Assembly: GCA_017429945.1 (NCBI GenBank)
Contig: JAFRNY010000057.1
Location: forward strand, 1-61,243
From: Bacteroidaceae bacterium
Lineage (GTDB): Bacteria > Bacteroidota > Bacteroidia > Bacteroidales > Bacteroidaceae
Reading direction: 5' to 3'
DNA length: 61,243 nucleotides
Numbering within the stretch: position 1 is the first letter of the stretch; each line of letters begins with the position of its first letter. The position numbers were made by a program, and so were the translations under genes. Below, in pieces: positions 6,762 to 16,643 of this stretch. The notes under the pieces are model-generated. The model saw nothing but the letters and a program-made list of their open reading frames with translations. It had not been told where the DNA came from and made no database searches.

Positions 6762-9644
6762 TTATTTAATGTCCACCTGCACGTTGATTTCCTGTTGAAC
6801 AGGCTTGTAGTCGGCATCGCCATCGGCCTCAACGGAGAGCGTGACGCCCGTCCACAGGCGCTTCGGGTCTTTGCCGAAATAGAGCGGGTCGACCTTGAAG
6901 GTGTACTCTCCCGTCTGAATAGCTGGGCCTGAGATGAGCACGATGCGCGGCCGCACCTGAGCATGGCTGTCGCTGAGAGCGTCGCGGTCGGCATTGACGA
7001 AGACGGGCTCGAGCGAGAAAGTATCTTCCGCACACTTCACATTTATCTTCACGTGGCTCTGTTTGTTGTAGGTCAGCAGTTGCCCGTTCATGCGGGCTGA
7101 GACGTATTGCATGCGCTTGCCTTTGTGCTCGTCGTAGCGGGCTTTGGTGAGGCGCACCATCTCGTCGTCGAAGTACCAGAACTGGTCGTGCGGGTCGGTG
7201 GTCTCGTGGCCGTCCTCGTACCATCGGGAGTAATAGACTCCGTCAGCCGCCTGCGGTATGAAGGGGTTCAGTTCGCCACCTGTTGGCTGCGTTGAGACCG
7301 GGGTGTAGTGCATGGCTTTCTCTATGAAGAGGGCCATATAGTCCATCGTCTGCTGACAGAGGTCGAAATGTCCGCGCCCGGCATCGCAGAGGAATGAGAT
7401 GCGCGAGTCGGGATAGTGCATACGGAAGGCGAGGGCCGGGTTGACGCGGCCTTCCCACCACTCATATTCGCCCTCGACCATCAATGCGGGTATGCGGTCG
7501 ATATTGCGTGTGCGGCCCCACTCCACGTTAGCTCCGCCGTAGCCGCAAAGGTTGGTGCGTGGAGCATCGCCGTGGTATGATATGATGCAGAGCGTGCGCT
7601 CAGGGTTCCACGCTGCGAAGTTCCAGGGGAAGGTGGCTTGTGCCGAATGTCCGAAAGGAATTACCTTGGCCGAAGCTATCTCGGGATGCTCCGTACCCTC
7701 GGCAAAAGCCTTCATCAGTTGCTCGAAGCGTTCCTGGCACGAACGGCCTTGAGCGTCCTTGACCGTGACGTCCCAGTTCTGCGAGCCTCGCTGGACGAAG
7801 GCCATGGCTATGCCGAGGCTGTCCATCTTGTGTGTGAACTGAGCGTTGCGGAAGAGCACCTCCTCGGTCATATTCTGATGGCAATAAAGCACGGCTTTTA
7901 CCTCGCGCTGCCCGCGGGGCAGACGAATGTAAGCCCGCATGCCCTCAGTAAGGGCCTCGTTCTTGGCATCGTAAGGAGCATCGAGCGAAGTGTAGAAATC
8001 GAACTCTGCCCTATGACTCTGCAGCTCGATGCGCTGACGAATGTAGTCGGTGATAGCGCGCACGGAGTCGACGTTGGCGTGTGCGCGGTCGAAACGTGTG
8101 CCGAAGGGGCCCATTGTGAGCGGCTGGGCATCGTCAGCCTGATGCGCAACACAATGTAGGACGAAATAGTTGACACCGGCATCGCAGAGCTTGTCGATGT
8201 CGTCGCGGAAGCTGCTCAGCGTGGCCGGTATGTCGGCATCGCCGGGGTAGGCCGTGAAGCACTCGCAGCCGATGAAGGGGCGCCCTGCTGTGCGCCCGTA
8301 GCGCGTCACGAAGCGCGGACGGTCGATACTTCCGTAGTGGCTCCGTGCCCAATACTCGCTCATGGGCAGGTCGAGCGCGAGGCCGTATTCCTTGCGGTCG
8401 AAGTCGCCGTTACCATAAGGTTCTCCTGCCAGTTGCAGGCCATAAGGCTCGAGCAACGTCTTGTAGGTCTCGAGAAACTCCTGCTGCCACAGTCGTGCCT
8501 TGGTGCTGTTGTTGCGATAAATGCTTCCGCGCACGAAATCTTTGCCTTCGTCCGTGGTGAGATAGTCGGCGCCGAGCGACTCGGTCCAGTCCTGCCCTCC
8601 AGCCTCCCAACTATCGAGCATCATGTGTGTAAGCGTAGTGCCGCAGTAGTCGCGGAGTTCATCGAGCAGAGGCTTGAGGAATTTGTTCCAATGTGCCATT
8701 ATGCCTTTCCTGCTAAGCTTGTCCACTTCGAGGCCGAGGCCCGACTGGCATGCTGCCGTGCACTCCTGGCCGTTGGTGGTATAGCCTACGCGCCGATAAG
8801 AGATGCCCGAGCCTTCGGCTGTGAGGATTTCTATTCGGGCAAGGTTAGTGCTGCGATTGCTTGTTAGACGCAGGTAGCGGGCTTCGATGCCTTCGGCGGT
8901 GTTGAGGTGGAAATGCAAGGGTATGTCGCGAGCCTTCAGCGCCGGTCCCGTAGCCTTTCCGACCTCGGTCCACTGTCGGCCGTCGGTGCTGAGTTCAATA
9001 GTCAGTTGTGGAGCGTAGTCACGCGGTCCGTCGAAAGGATCGAGTGGTGTCTCGCGTTTTCCGCGCCAAATATTCAGTCCTATGAACGGTTTCTTGTTTT
9101 TCAAGGTGACTATTGTCGCCTCGCCTTTCTCGAGATGCTTGTCGAGCGGTTGCATCTCGTCGGCCGTGTTGTTGCGGAAGGTCTTGATGTCGCGATAGAA
9201 TCCCTGCTTGTGGCTTGGCACGGGCGGGGTTTTCTTGTCGGAAACGCTCCACGTCAGTTCCTTCATCGACTCCTCAGGCGTGATCCACGGGCCGCCGACA
9301 GCTGAATAGCCGGGCGCGCTGTGCAACATCAGCTTCAGGCCCAGGCGCCTGGCCTCGGCACATGCCCATTTGAGGCATGCCCTCCACTCGGGTGAGCCAT
9401 AATCAACAGGACCTTGCTGCACGCCTATCCAGGCATCGAATACCGTGGCCGACTCTATGCCTGCCGCATGCATATATTCAAGGTCCTTGGTGATACCTTC
9501 CTTAGAGATGTTGCCATTCATCCAAAACCAGTAGCAACCGGTCTTGGGGGCCTCTGCATAAAGCCCGCATGGCATGATCATGCAAAGCAACAACGCTATG
9601 ATAGCATATTTCTTTACAAACATATGTTTATTGAATCTATACAT
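6762..9644 (-). CDS. GH106 alpha-L-rhamnosidase
   Basis: 960 aa from the ATG at 9644 (a second ATG at 9623, MFVKKYAIIALLLCM, is equally good; the codon at 9647 is TTG). Signal peptide, then the GH106 N-terminal barrel with 'YWFWMNGNISKEGITKDLEYMHAAGIE' and 'WACAEARRLGLKLMLHSAPGYS'. An inserted beta-sandwich follows, then 'HMMLDSWEAGGQDWT' near residue 345, a family hallmark with a candidate catalytic Glu. The C-terminal part holds further beta-sandwich modules. Expected to remove terminal alpha-L-rhamnose from oligosaccharides in the periplasm. Sits 26 bp downstream of the GH127/146 gene in the same transcript. Length is normal for the family. Confidence 0.88.
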   Translation of the reverse strand: MYRFNKHMFVKKYAIIALLLCMIMPCGLYAEAPKTGCYWFWMNGNISKEGITKDLEYMHAAGIESATVFDAWIGVQQGPVDYGSPEWRACLKWACAEARRLGLKLMLHSAPGYSAVGGPWITPEESMKELTWSVSDKKTPPVPSHKQGFYRDIKTFRNNTADEMQPLDKHLEKGEATIVTLKNKKPFIGLNIWRGKRETPLDPFDGPRDYAPQLTIELSTDGRQWTEVGKATGPALKARDIPLHFHLNTAEGIEARYLRLTSNRSTNLARIEILTAEGSGISYRRVGYTTNGQECTAACQSGLGLEVDKLSRKGIMAHWNKFLKPLLDELRDYCGTTLTHMMLDSWEAGGQDWTESLGADYLTTDEGKDFVRGSIYRNNSTKARLWQQEFLETYKTLLEPYGLQLAGEPYGNGDFDRKEYGLALDLPMSEYWARSHYGSIDRPRFVTRYGRTAGRPFIGCECFTAYPGDADIPATLSSFRDDIDKLCDAGVNYFVLHCVAHQADDAQPLTMGPFGTRFDRAHANVDSVRAITDYIRQRIELQSHRAEFDFYTSLDAPYDAKNEALTEGMRAYIRLPRGQREVKAVLYCHQNMTEEVLFRNAQFTHKMDSLGIAMAFVQRGSQNWDVTVKDAQGRSCQERFEQLMKAFAEGTEHPEIASAKVIPFGHSAQATFPWNFAAWNPERTLCIISYHGDAPRTNLCGYGGANVEWGRTRNIDRIPALMVEGEYEWWEGRVNPALAFRMHYPDSRISFLCDAGRGHFDLCQQTMDYMALFIEKAMHYTPVSTQPTGGELNPFIPQAADGVYYSRWYEDGHETTDPHDQFWYFDDEMVRLTKARYDEHKGKRMQYVSARMNGQLLTYNKQSHVKINVKCAEDTFSLEPVFVNADRDALSDSHAQVRPRIVLISGPAIQTGEYTFKVDPLYFGKDPKRLWTGVTLSVEADGDADYKPVQQEINVQVDIK

Positions 9645-9670
9645 CAATGTTATTAATTATTGTGACTGAG

Positions 9671-11596
9671 TTATTTATTCCAATAAGACACGTAGCGCTG
9701 GCGGTGTGTGGCGTAGAGAGGGCGGACGATGATGCCGTCGGGCGTAAGCCACTCCAGCGTGGCTGTCTGCATAAGTCTTGAGGGGTCAAGGTGCACGGCA
9801 CTGATTTCCTCAGGCACCCTGTAGTCGAAGCCATAGTAGTCGTTATGCCGGCTGGGGTCGGAAAAGAAGCCTCGGCCCGTGCGCTCATCGCCGGCGCCAA
9901 TGCCTTCTGTGCCCAGTTGCCCGGCCAGGAGCACGGGTCCATAGAATAGTGCGAATCTCGAGGCATCGTCGGGCGTAGATTCCGTGTGGAGGGCCATAGG
10001 GTAATTCAGTCGCAGCACTTTACGCCCTTTTACGACGAAGCTTTTGTAGGCCTTACGTTTTCCTGCCTTATGAGCCCACGCCGGCTGTCGCACCATGACC
10101 ACTACGCGCTTATCGGAGTCTATCGTAAGGTCGACACGTCCTGAGGCCGGAAAGTCAGTCTGCATCTTGATAGCAAGTCCCGCAGATTGCAGTTGCGAGG
10201 GGATGAACAGGTTCACGTAGACAGTGTCGGACTGCGGCGAATGCCAATAGATACTCTCGGCATATTTGGCATGGCTCTCGAAGCTGCTGCCGACGCAGCA
10301 CCAGAATGAACGGTCGTAGGTAGAATAGAGTTTGTAGGCCCCTGTCTGCATGGGCAGGAAATAATGCACCATTCCCGTTTGGGGATCCTGCTGGCCGAGG
10401 ATGTGGTTGACGAGGGCACGCTCGTAGTAGTCGAAGAAAGCGGGGTCTGAGGGGTCGTAGCTGTAGAGTGTGCGTGTGAGCTTAAGCAGGTTGTAGGTAC
10501 AGCACGTTTCGCCGGTATTTCCCGTGAGATGTTTTGAAGTCTCTGCCGGGTCAAAGAAGTGTTCCTTATCGCTAAGGCAGCCTGGGGCTAATATGTGTTT
10601 CGACGTCAGCTCGTGCCAGAAGGCATCGGCCATCAGCAGCTGACTGCTGAAAGCCTCAGGCGTGGCGTGCGGGTTAAGGCCTACTCCGAGCTCGTAGCTG
10701 CGCAGCTCGGCAGCCACCTTGGGGAGGAAGGTGTTGGCGTGCTGAGTGCCCATGTCAAAGTTGGCAGCATAGAGCGGGTCTATTTTCTCATTATGGTAGA
10801 AGAACTGTGCGCAGGCCAGGGCATTCGCATCGTGGGTGAGGTCGAAGATATCATAGAAACTCTCGCCTATGCCCCCAAACTCATTGCGCAATGCACGCCG
10901 GCGCACCTCTTCTACTGTCTGCGGGCCGTCGCCCGCGGAATGGACATATGCGCTCAGATTCTCCTCGCCGAGGAAGCGAGAAGCCCATGCTGTGAAATCT
11001 CTGCATATATCGAGGGCGGTGCTGTTGCCTGCAAGACGGTACTGCAGCACCAGGCCGGCCATGAGTTTGTGCAGGGTGTACCATGGCGCCCACACTGACG
11101 TGCCGGCTAGGTTGCGCTTCAGCAACCCTTCGGGTGCTGCTCCTACATAGCCCGTGCCCATAAGCAGCTGACACTCGCGAATGCCCTGCACCAACGAGTC
11201 GCCCTTGAGGCGAAACACCTCGCTGCCCGTGTTGGCATACATAAGGGCGTAGGCCGAAAGCAGATGGCCAACGGCGTGACCGCGCAAGTCGCAGTCGAGG
11301 CTTTCCCAACCCCCGAGCTTATCTACCTTCTCGCGCCCGCTGTAGCCGCCTTCGTATGCCGTCCAAGCCCCTGCCGTAGTGCGGAAGGAGTGGAGCAAAC
11401 GCGACGTGGGGAATGAGCAAATCCACGCCGAGTCGAGCTGCTGATTACGGCGCCATGGCGATTGGCTCTGGCCGGCAATGTCGAGCAAGCGCACCTCTGC
11501 CAACGAGAAAGGCAGGGCACGTGCGGCCCACACTTCAGTCAAGGCTATGACAAGCAGGCTGCATAATGCTGATATTTTCTGTAGTTTACGTATCAA
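9671..11596 (-). CDS. GH127/GH146-type beta-L-arabinofuranosidase (DUF1680)
   Basis: 641 aa. The only possible start is TTG at 11596 (a stop lies three codons upstream and no ATG occurs before the signal peptide MIRKLQKISALCSLLVIALTEVWA). An (alpha/alpha)6 barrel with 'WTAYEGGYSGREK', 'RGHAVGHLLSAYALMY' and 'PWYTLHKLMAGL'. The zinc-thiolate catalytic centre of the family is visible: E363-T-C365 ('TGETCCTYNLLKL') and C433-C434 ('WCCVGSSFE'), matching E338, C340, C417 and C418 of HypBA1, where C417 is the nucleophile. GH127 and GH146 cannot be separated by eye. The 278-bp leader after susD contains palindromic repeats, so this gene may start a sub-transcript for the enzymes. Confidence 0.87.
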   Translation of the reverse strand: MIRKLQKISALCSLLVIALTEVWAARALPFSLAEVRLLDIAGQSQSPWRRNQQLDSAWICSFPTSRLLHSFRTTAGAWTAYEGGYSGREKVDKLGGWESLDCDLRGHAVGHLLSAYALMYANTGSEVFRLKGDSLVQGIRECQLLMGTGYVGAAPEGLLKRNLAGTSVWAPWYTLHKLMAGLVLQYRLAGNSTALDICRDFTAWASRFLGEENLSAYVHSAGDGPQTVEEVRRRALRNEFGGIGESFYDIFDLTHDANALACAQFFYHNEKIDPLYAANFDMGTQHANTFLPKVAAELRSYELGVGLNPHATPEAFSSQLLMADAFWHELTSKHILAPGCLSDKEHFFDPAETSKHLTGNTGETCCTYNLLKLTRTLYSYDPSDPAFFDYYERALVNHILGQQDPQTGMVHYFLPMQTGAYKLYSTYDRSFWCCVGSSFESHAKYAESIYWHSPQSDTVYVNLFIPSQLQSAGLAIKMQTDFPASGRVDLTIDSDKRVVVMVRQPAWAHKAGKRKAYKSFVVKGRKVLRLNYPMALHTESTPDDASRFALFYGPVLLAGQLGTEGIGAGDERTGRGFFSDPSRHNDYYGFDYRVPEEISAVHLDPSRLMQTATLEWLTPDGIIVRPLYATHRQRYVSYWNK

Positions 11597-11874
11597 TGGC
11601 TGTTATTTTTATAAATAACGAAGGCTGTATTGTATTTATTATTACGCACAACAATTGTTTTTTACTTAATTGCATAACAAAAAAAGAACGCCATCTGCGA
11701 CCACAGGGCCTACAGATGGCGAACTACAAACTAACCAATTACTAACTAACTATGATATGAGGGTTCGGATGATGTCGGACGGAAGGGGCTGTCTCACCGG
11801 TGAGACAGGTCCACGCGACCGGTCGAATTGGCTTGTCTCACCGGTGAGACAGTCTGATGCGACCGGCCGCATTG
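11597..11874. repeat. Intergenic palindromic cluster centred on ACCGGT (REP-like)
   Basis: Between the second susD and the GH127/146 gene. An exact 20-bp palindrome (CTGTCTCACCGGTGAGACAG) lies at 11789-11808, and its 18-bp core recurs at 11834-11851, 45 bp on. Between them is CGACCGGTCG (11816-11825), and after the second copy CGACCGGCCG (11861-11870). Each palindrome is followed by the same kind of GCGACCGG..CG..ATTG segment, so the cluster is a 45-bp direct repeat of paired palindromes. The susD stop codon falls at its edge. Similar CGACCGGTTG elements occur at 49040-49115. The hairpins could also end or protect the susCD transcript. Confidence 0.75.
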
Positions 11875-13530
11875 TCAACGCTTGCCGGTGTAGCTGCGCG
11901 GCAGGTACCAGCGCTGCTCGTCTTGCAGCAGTGCTTCGAGCGAGGGGTCGCGGCGAGCTATGGTGGCTGCGACGAATGAAGGCTCTGCACGATGGCGGCC
12001 GATTCGGAAGATGTCGGCAAAACGGTTGCCTTCGTAGCCTGTCTCGAGAGCCATCTCGGTCAGCAGCTGATTCTCGACGAAGAGGAGGCTGTCCACGCCC
12101 GACTCTATGGCATAACTGCGGAAGTCCGTAATGCGTTCGCCACAGCCACGGGAGTGCATGGCTGCGTTCGAGGCGAAGACTTGATTGTAGTTGAGGTTGC
12201 CTTGGCCGAAGTCGAGGAAGTCGATGACCTGGCCCTCTTCATCGGTAAACTCGCTTGCCGGGACGTACGATGGCACGAGGAGTTTCTCGCGATTGAGGCC
12301 GTACTTCAGCAGGGCAAAGGCCATATTGTGCTTGCCGAGGCGGTTGATTGCTTCGGCATAGCGAAGATAAATGGTCGAAGTGCGATAGAGCGCCACTGTC
12401 TGCTCGAGGTTCTTGTACTTAGTCACGGCGGCTACCTCTGTCTCTGTGGCGCCTTTGGCTACGGTGACGTAGTCGTAGGTGCCGTAAGGGCCTCGAAGGT
12501 CGCCTTGCGTGCTTACCGACGAGCCATAGGCGTAGGTCTGCGACTCCCACGTATTGAGGCCTGCAGCAGAGGGGGCTAACAGATAATCGGCCGTGGGGCT
12601 GAAGATGTCGGCCAGATGCGACTGGCTGTTGACATAGTTGTCTGTGCATTGGACTACGGTTTGCATCTCGCTGGCTGTGGAGAAGAGGCTCGTCCAGTTG
12701 CCAGATTCGCGCGTGAAGGTGTTGTCAGTCCAACTGTTGCGACGCGGGAGCACGGTGAGGCCGTTGCTGAGCAGGTGGGCGTAGTACATACGGGCCGCCT
12801 GCTCGTAGTCATTGAGGTAGAGGTAGAGGTCGCCGAGAAGCACGCGCAGGGGGATAAAGAGTTGAGCGGAGGCGAAGCGGTCCACGGTGCCGTAGTCGGG
12901 CATATGCTCGCGCGTCTCGGCATCGGCGGGAATCCAAGGCTGAAGGTCGGCTATCAGCACCGGCAGCAGAGCCTCGATGTCCATCCCGCGGCCATCGACA
13001 GTCTGGTCGACGGAGGTGATGGGCTCGATGTAGTAAGTAGCTGTGCCGTAGTCAAGTACCAGCTGGAGGTAAGCCCAAGCCCGTATGGCCGTAGCTTGCG
13101 TCATCTCATATTTGAGGACCTGTTCGCGCTCGCCTATGTCGTTGGTGACGACGACGGCAGTGTCAATGCGGCTGAGCAGATAGTTGCAGCTGTTGATGAT
13201 GGCATAGAGGTCTGACTCCAGATGGTAGGCATTGAGCGAGTCGGCCTGGAAAGCGGCGATATCGCGCAGGTCCTGCGTGGAATTCTCGGTCGTTGCAAGC
13301 AAATCACCTCGGAGCTCACCCACGACTACGTACTTATCGGCCACGCCCTGAAGTTGCGACAATATGCCGAACATAGTATAACGTGCGGTGGCGCGATCGG
13401 TAATCTTATAGTCATCGGAGGGGATTACGCTGTTGGAATCGACCTCGATGAAGTCGCTGCAAGAGGCTGACATAAAGGCCATAGCCAATACTATGCCGAG
13501 AGTTGAAAGTGTGTTGAGTAAGTATTTCAT
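11875..13530 (-). CDS. SusD/RagB-like outer-membrane glycan-binding lipoprotein (pair 2)
   Basis: 551 aa, lipoprotein signal MKYLLNTLSTLGIVLAMAFMSASC with mature Cys24. The N-terminal SusD domain has helical TPR-like repeats ('YHLESDLYAIINSCNYLLSRID', 'QATAIRAWAYLQLVLDYG') and the C-terminal RagB-type region has 'TSTIYLRYAEAINRLGKHNMAFALLKYGLN' and 'RFADIFRIGRHRAEPSF'. It forms the lid on the SusC of the same pair and captures glycan at the cell surface. The start is 6 bp from the susC stop. Its transcript continues into enzymes after a repeat-filled gap. Confidence 0.92.
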   Translation of the reverse strand: MKYLLNTLSTLGIVLAMAFMSASCSDFIEVDSNSVIPSDDYKITDRATARYTMFGILSQLQGVADKYVVVGELRGDLLATTENSTQDLRDIAAFQADSLNAYHLESDLYAIINSCNYLLSRIDTAVVVTNDIGEREQVLKYEMTQATAIRAWAYLQLVLDYGTATYYIEPITSVDQTVDGRGMDIEALLPVLIADLQPWIPADAETREHMPDYGTVDRFASAQLFIPLRVLLGDLYLYLNDYEQAARMYYAHLLSNGLTVLPRRNSWTDNTFTRESGNWTSLFSTASEMQTVVQCTDNYVNSQSHLADIFSPTADYLLAPSAAGLNTWESQTYAYGSSVSTQGDLRGPYGTYDYVTVAKGATETEVAAVTKYKNLEQTVALYRTSTIYLRYAEAINRLGKHNMAFALLKYGLNREKLLVPSYVPASEFTDEEGQVIDFLDFGQGNLNYNQVFASNAAMHSRGCGERITDFRSYAIESGVDSLLFVENQLLTEMALETGYEGNRFADIFRIGRHRAEPSFVAATIARRDPSLEALLQDEQRWYLPRSYTGKR

Positions 13531-13536
13531 TGCGGA

Positions 13537-16500
13537 TCAGAGATTCAGTTTAACACCAAAAGAGAACGTGCGGCACGAAGGCAGCAAGCCGAAGTCGATG
13601 CCCTGCGTAAGCACCGAGTTGCCATAGTAGCACTCAGGGTCAGCTCCGAGATATCGTGTGAACGTGTAGACATTGTCGACGGCAGCCCATACCGAGAGCC
13701 CTTCGATGAAAGGATTATTGATGGGCAGGTTGTAGGCCAGGCGCAGCTGACGGATCTTGAAGAAGGAGCCGTCCTCAATCCAACGGTCGGAGAAACGGCT
13801 GTTGCCCAGCGGGTCGCCATAGGTGGCGCGATGGACGTCGGTCAGCTGCCCGTCGGCGTGCCAGCGGTTCAGGACGTTGCGGCTCTGGTTGTGCAGGGTG
13901 CTCATAGCTTCAAGCTGACTGCGCTGATAGTTGTAGATATCGCCTCCGAGCTGGAACGAGCAGTGGAGGTCGAGCTCCCAGCGGCGCCACTGCCAACGGC
14001 TGAGGAGCGCTCCGGTGAGGTCGGGATTGGGGTCGCCGATGACGGTGCGGTCGTTCTCGTCGATGATGCCGTCGGCATACTCTGCATTAGGCTCAAGGAA
14101 ATGGATGTCGCCGGCAGCAAAGGTGCTGAGCGACGTGTCGGCATTGCGAACCTTGAGGTCGGCAGCAGCAGCCTCGGCCGTAGTGGCAAAGACGCCGGCC
14201 GACTTATAGCCATAGAACACGCCTGCTGCTTCGCCCTTGCGCGAGAGGATGAAACCATTGAGGACCTCGGTGATGAACTCGCCCTCGGGCAGGTCAGTAA
14301 TCTCATTCTTGTAGTGGTTGAGCGAGAGGCCCATATGCCATTTGAAACTTCGCGTAGCGACGAGCTTGCCGTTGACCTGAGCCTCAAAGCCCACATTCTT
14401 GAGACTGCCGGCGTTGGTCAGGTAGTACGACTGACCTGAGAGGCGGTCGGCATTGCGATAGTTGAGCAGGTCATCAGTCTGGTGGCGGTAGACATCAAAG
14501 CTGAAGCTGAGGCGGTCGCGGAGGAAAGCCATCTCGATGCCGGCGGTAAGTTTGGTGGTGGTCTCCCACTTGAGCTTGTCGTTGCGCAGGTTGCTGATGA
14601 CGTGCCCTGTGGCGACGCCGGCGTAGTTGACGGGCGCGAGGTAGCCCCAGGAGGCTACGGCATCGATAGCATCGTTGCCGCTCATGCCCCATGAAGCACG
14701 GAGCTTGAGGGCATCAAGCCATGCTGCGCCACTGAGGAAACGCTCGCCCTTGGCATTCCAGCTTGCGCCCACCGAAGGAAAAAGGGCCCACCGTGTGCCG
14801 AGCGCCGAGAACGAGCCTGAGGCCTCAGCTCCGAAGCGCGACGAGGCGTCGGCTGCAGCCACAGCCCACAGGCTGTATTTATTATTTAATGTGTAACGTG
14901 CCTGCAAGTATAGCGATGTGCTGTTCCAGTGGACATCGTTGCCGTCGGTCTGCAGGTAGTCGAGGTTGGTCGACAGGTTGTAGATCTGGTCGTCGCCGGT
15001 GTTGTGGCCTTCGCCGTAGTTGCTCTTATAGGAGTTAGCAAAGACGCGCTGGCCGAGGCTGACGCTCAGGTCGTGGCTGTCGGCGAAGAGGTGGTGGTAG
15101 CCCACATTGATGTCGCCATAGATGCTCGACTGGCTGATGTCTTGCTCCTTGACGGTGTTGTAGCTCATGCCGAGGTTCTCCAGCTTTTGCGGCGTCACAC
15201 CAGTCATCGGCGAGAAATAATGCTCGTTGGTCTTATCCTGATAGTAGGCAAACTGCCCGCGTACGGTCCAGTCCTTGCCGAAGCGGAAGGTGGGCGTGGC
15301 GTTGATGCTGAAGCGATACTGCTTGTGGCCGCCCTTGGCATTCTCGATGAGGGCACGCGGGTTGGTGACGCCGAGGGCATCGACGCCAGCAAGGGTGCGC
15401 GTCAGCGTAGAACCGTCGTCGGTGAAGCTGAAAGGATTGAAGAATGGCGACTTGATGCGTGCGGTGAATGTCGGCGAGGTAAATGCATTGGCGCCATCGT
15501 CGCGCAGCTCACGCTCGACACGGCTGAAGTAGACTTCGGCCCCGAGGTCGAACCATTTCGTAAGATTGATGTCAGCATTGACACGGGTGTTGATACGCGA
15601 GAAATCTACGTTGCGTACAGTCTCGCCGCCATTGAGATAGCCTACCGAGACATTGTAGCGAGCCACGTCGTCGCCGCCCTGAATACCCAGCGAGTAGCGT
15701 TGCAGGAGTCCCGTGTGGTAGACCTCGTCGTTCCAATCCGTATAATTATGGTTGGCAGAGTAAGAGCGGTCGGCAGGATTCTCGTTGAAAAGCCCTTCGA
15801 AGCCGCCTGCGGCAGTATTTCCATTGTCGCTGCCCTGATATACCTCAGAGACGTAGCGCCGGAACTCCTGCCCGTTCATCATCTGCGGCAGATGCGGGCG
15901 TTGCTTCGTCGTCAGGCTGGCATTAAGCGTGATGCGGGTCTGATCGGTGAGGCCCCGCTTAGTGTAGATGAGGATTACGCCATTGGCACCCTTCGAGCCA
16001 TAGAGCGATGTGGCGTCCTTGACGACCTCTACACGTTCGATGTCCTGAGCGTCGATGTCGAGCAGGCGATTGATGTGGAAGCCTCCGTGGACAGAAGCCT
16101 CACCCGGGAACTCTTCCATGATGACTCCATCTACCACGATGAGGGGCGAGGCATTGGCATTAAGTGAGTTGAGCCCGCGAACGAACATCTGGCTGCCAAT
16201 GCCATATTGCCCACTACGACGTACTGAGCGGACGTCGTGGGCAAGATAATCGGCAAGCGCTTCATCGACAGAGAGTGCCGGCGTGTTGGTGTAAGCCTTG
16301 TACTGAGCTGACAGTGGCGAGAAGGCAACATCCGAGAGGTAAACATCGCCGACGTGGACGCTGTCGGCACCCACCGGCACCAGCACGCTGCGGCTGACGA
16401 AGCCCTCACTCTGGAATTCTATTGAGGCCACGCCCGAGAGTCCAGGCAAACGATAGTGGCCGACAGAATCGGTGAAGACCTGCACGGAACCTGCACGGAC

Positions 16501-16629
16501 GTTGACACCGACGATGCCATCACCAGTGGCTACGTCAACGACTCGTCCCTCAACCACTCCTTTGCCGGATTGAGCCATCGTCTGCGCTGCGCAGACCGAG
16601 ATGCATAAAGCAAGAATTAAACTTTTCAT
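13537..16629 (-). CDS. SusC/RagA-like TonB-dependent transporter (pair 2)
   Basis: 1030 aa from the ATG at 16629; the codon at 16638 is TTG. Signal peptide ending near 'AAQTMAQ', a carboxypeptidase-D regulatory-like domain (about 25-95), and the plug (about 115-230) with 'GQYGIGSQMFVRGLNSLNANASPLIVVDG' and 'ERVEVVKDATSLYGSKGANGVI'. The large beta-barrel ends in an aromatic/hydrophobic strand ('SFGVKLNL'). Energised import of oligosaccharides through the outer membrane with the SusD downstream. No N-terminal STN signalling domain is seen, so it is not expected to signal to an ECF/anti-sigma pair. Starts 14 bp after the FAS1 lipoprotein gene. Confidence 0.93.
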   Translation of the reverse strand: MKSLILALCISVCAAQTMAQSGKGVVEGRVVDVATGDGIVGVNVRAGSVQVFTDSVGHYRLPGLSGVASIEFQSEGFVSRSVLVPVGADSVHVGDVYLSDVAFSPLSAQYKAYTNTPALSVDEALADYLAHDVRSVRRSGQYGIGSQMFVRGLNSLNANASPLIVVDGVIMEEFPGEASVHGGFHINRLLDIDAQDIERVEVVKDATSLYGSKGANGVILIYTKRGLTDQTRITLNASLTTKQRPHLPQMMNGQEFRRYVSEVYQGSDNGNTAAGGFEGLFNENPADRSYSANHNYTDWNDEVYHTGLLQRYSLGIQGGDDVARYNVSVGYLNGGETVRNVDFSRINTRVNADINLTKWFDLGAEVYFSRVERELRDDGANAFTSPTFTARIKSPFFNPFSFTDDGSTLTRTLAGVDALGVTNPRALIENAKGGHKQYRFSINATPTFRFGKDWTVRGQFAYYQDKTNEHYFSPMTGVTPQKLENLGMSYNTVKEQDISQSSIYGDINVGYHHLFADSHDLSVSLGQRVFANSYKSNYGEGHNTGDDQIYNLSTNLDYLQTDGNDVHWNSTSLYLQARYTLNNKYSLWAVAAADASSRFGAEASGSFSALGTRWALFPSVGASWNAKGERFLSGAAWLDALKLRASWGMSGNDAIDAVASWGYLAPVNYAGVATGHVISNLRNDKLKWETTTKLTAGIEMAFLRDRLSFSFDVYRHQTDDLLNYRNADRLSGQSYYLTNAGSLKNVGFEAQVNGKLVATRSFKWHMGLSLNHYKNEITDLPEGEFITEVLNGFILSRKGEAAGVFYGYKSAGVFATTAEAAAADLKVRNADTSLSTFAAGDIHFLEPNAEYADGIIDENDRTVIGDPNPDLTGALLSRWQWRRWELDLHCSFQLGGDIYNYQRSQLEAMSTLHNQSRNVLNRWHADGQLTDVHRATYGDPLGNSRFSDRWIEDGSFFKIRQLRLAYNLPINNPFIEGLSVWAAVDNVYTFTRYLGADPECYYGNSVLTQGIDFGLLPSCRTFSFGVKLNL

Positions 16630-16643
16630 AGTGGTCAAGACGA

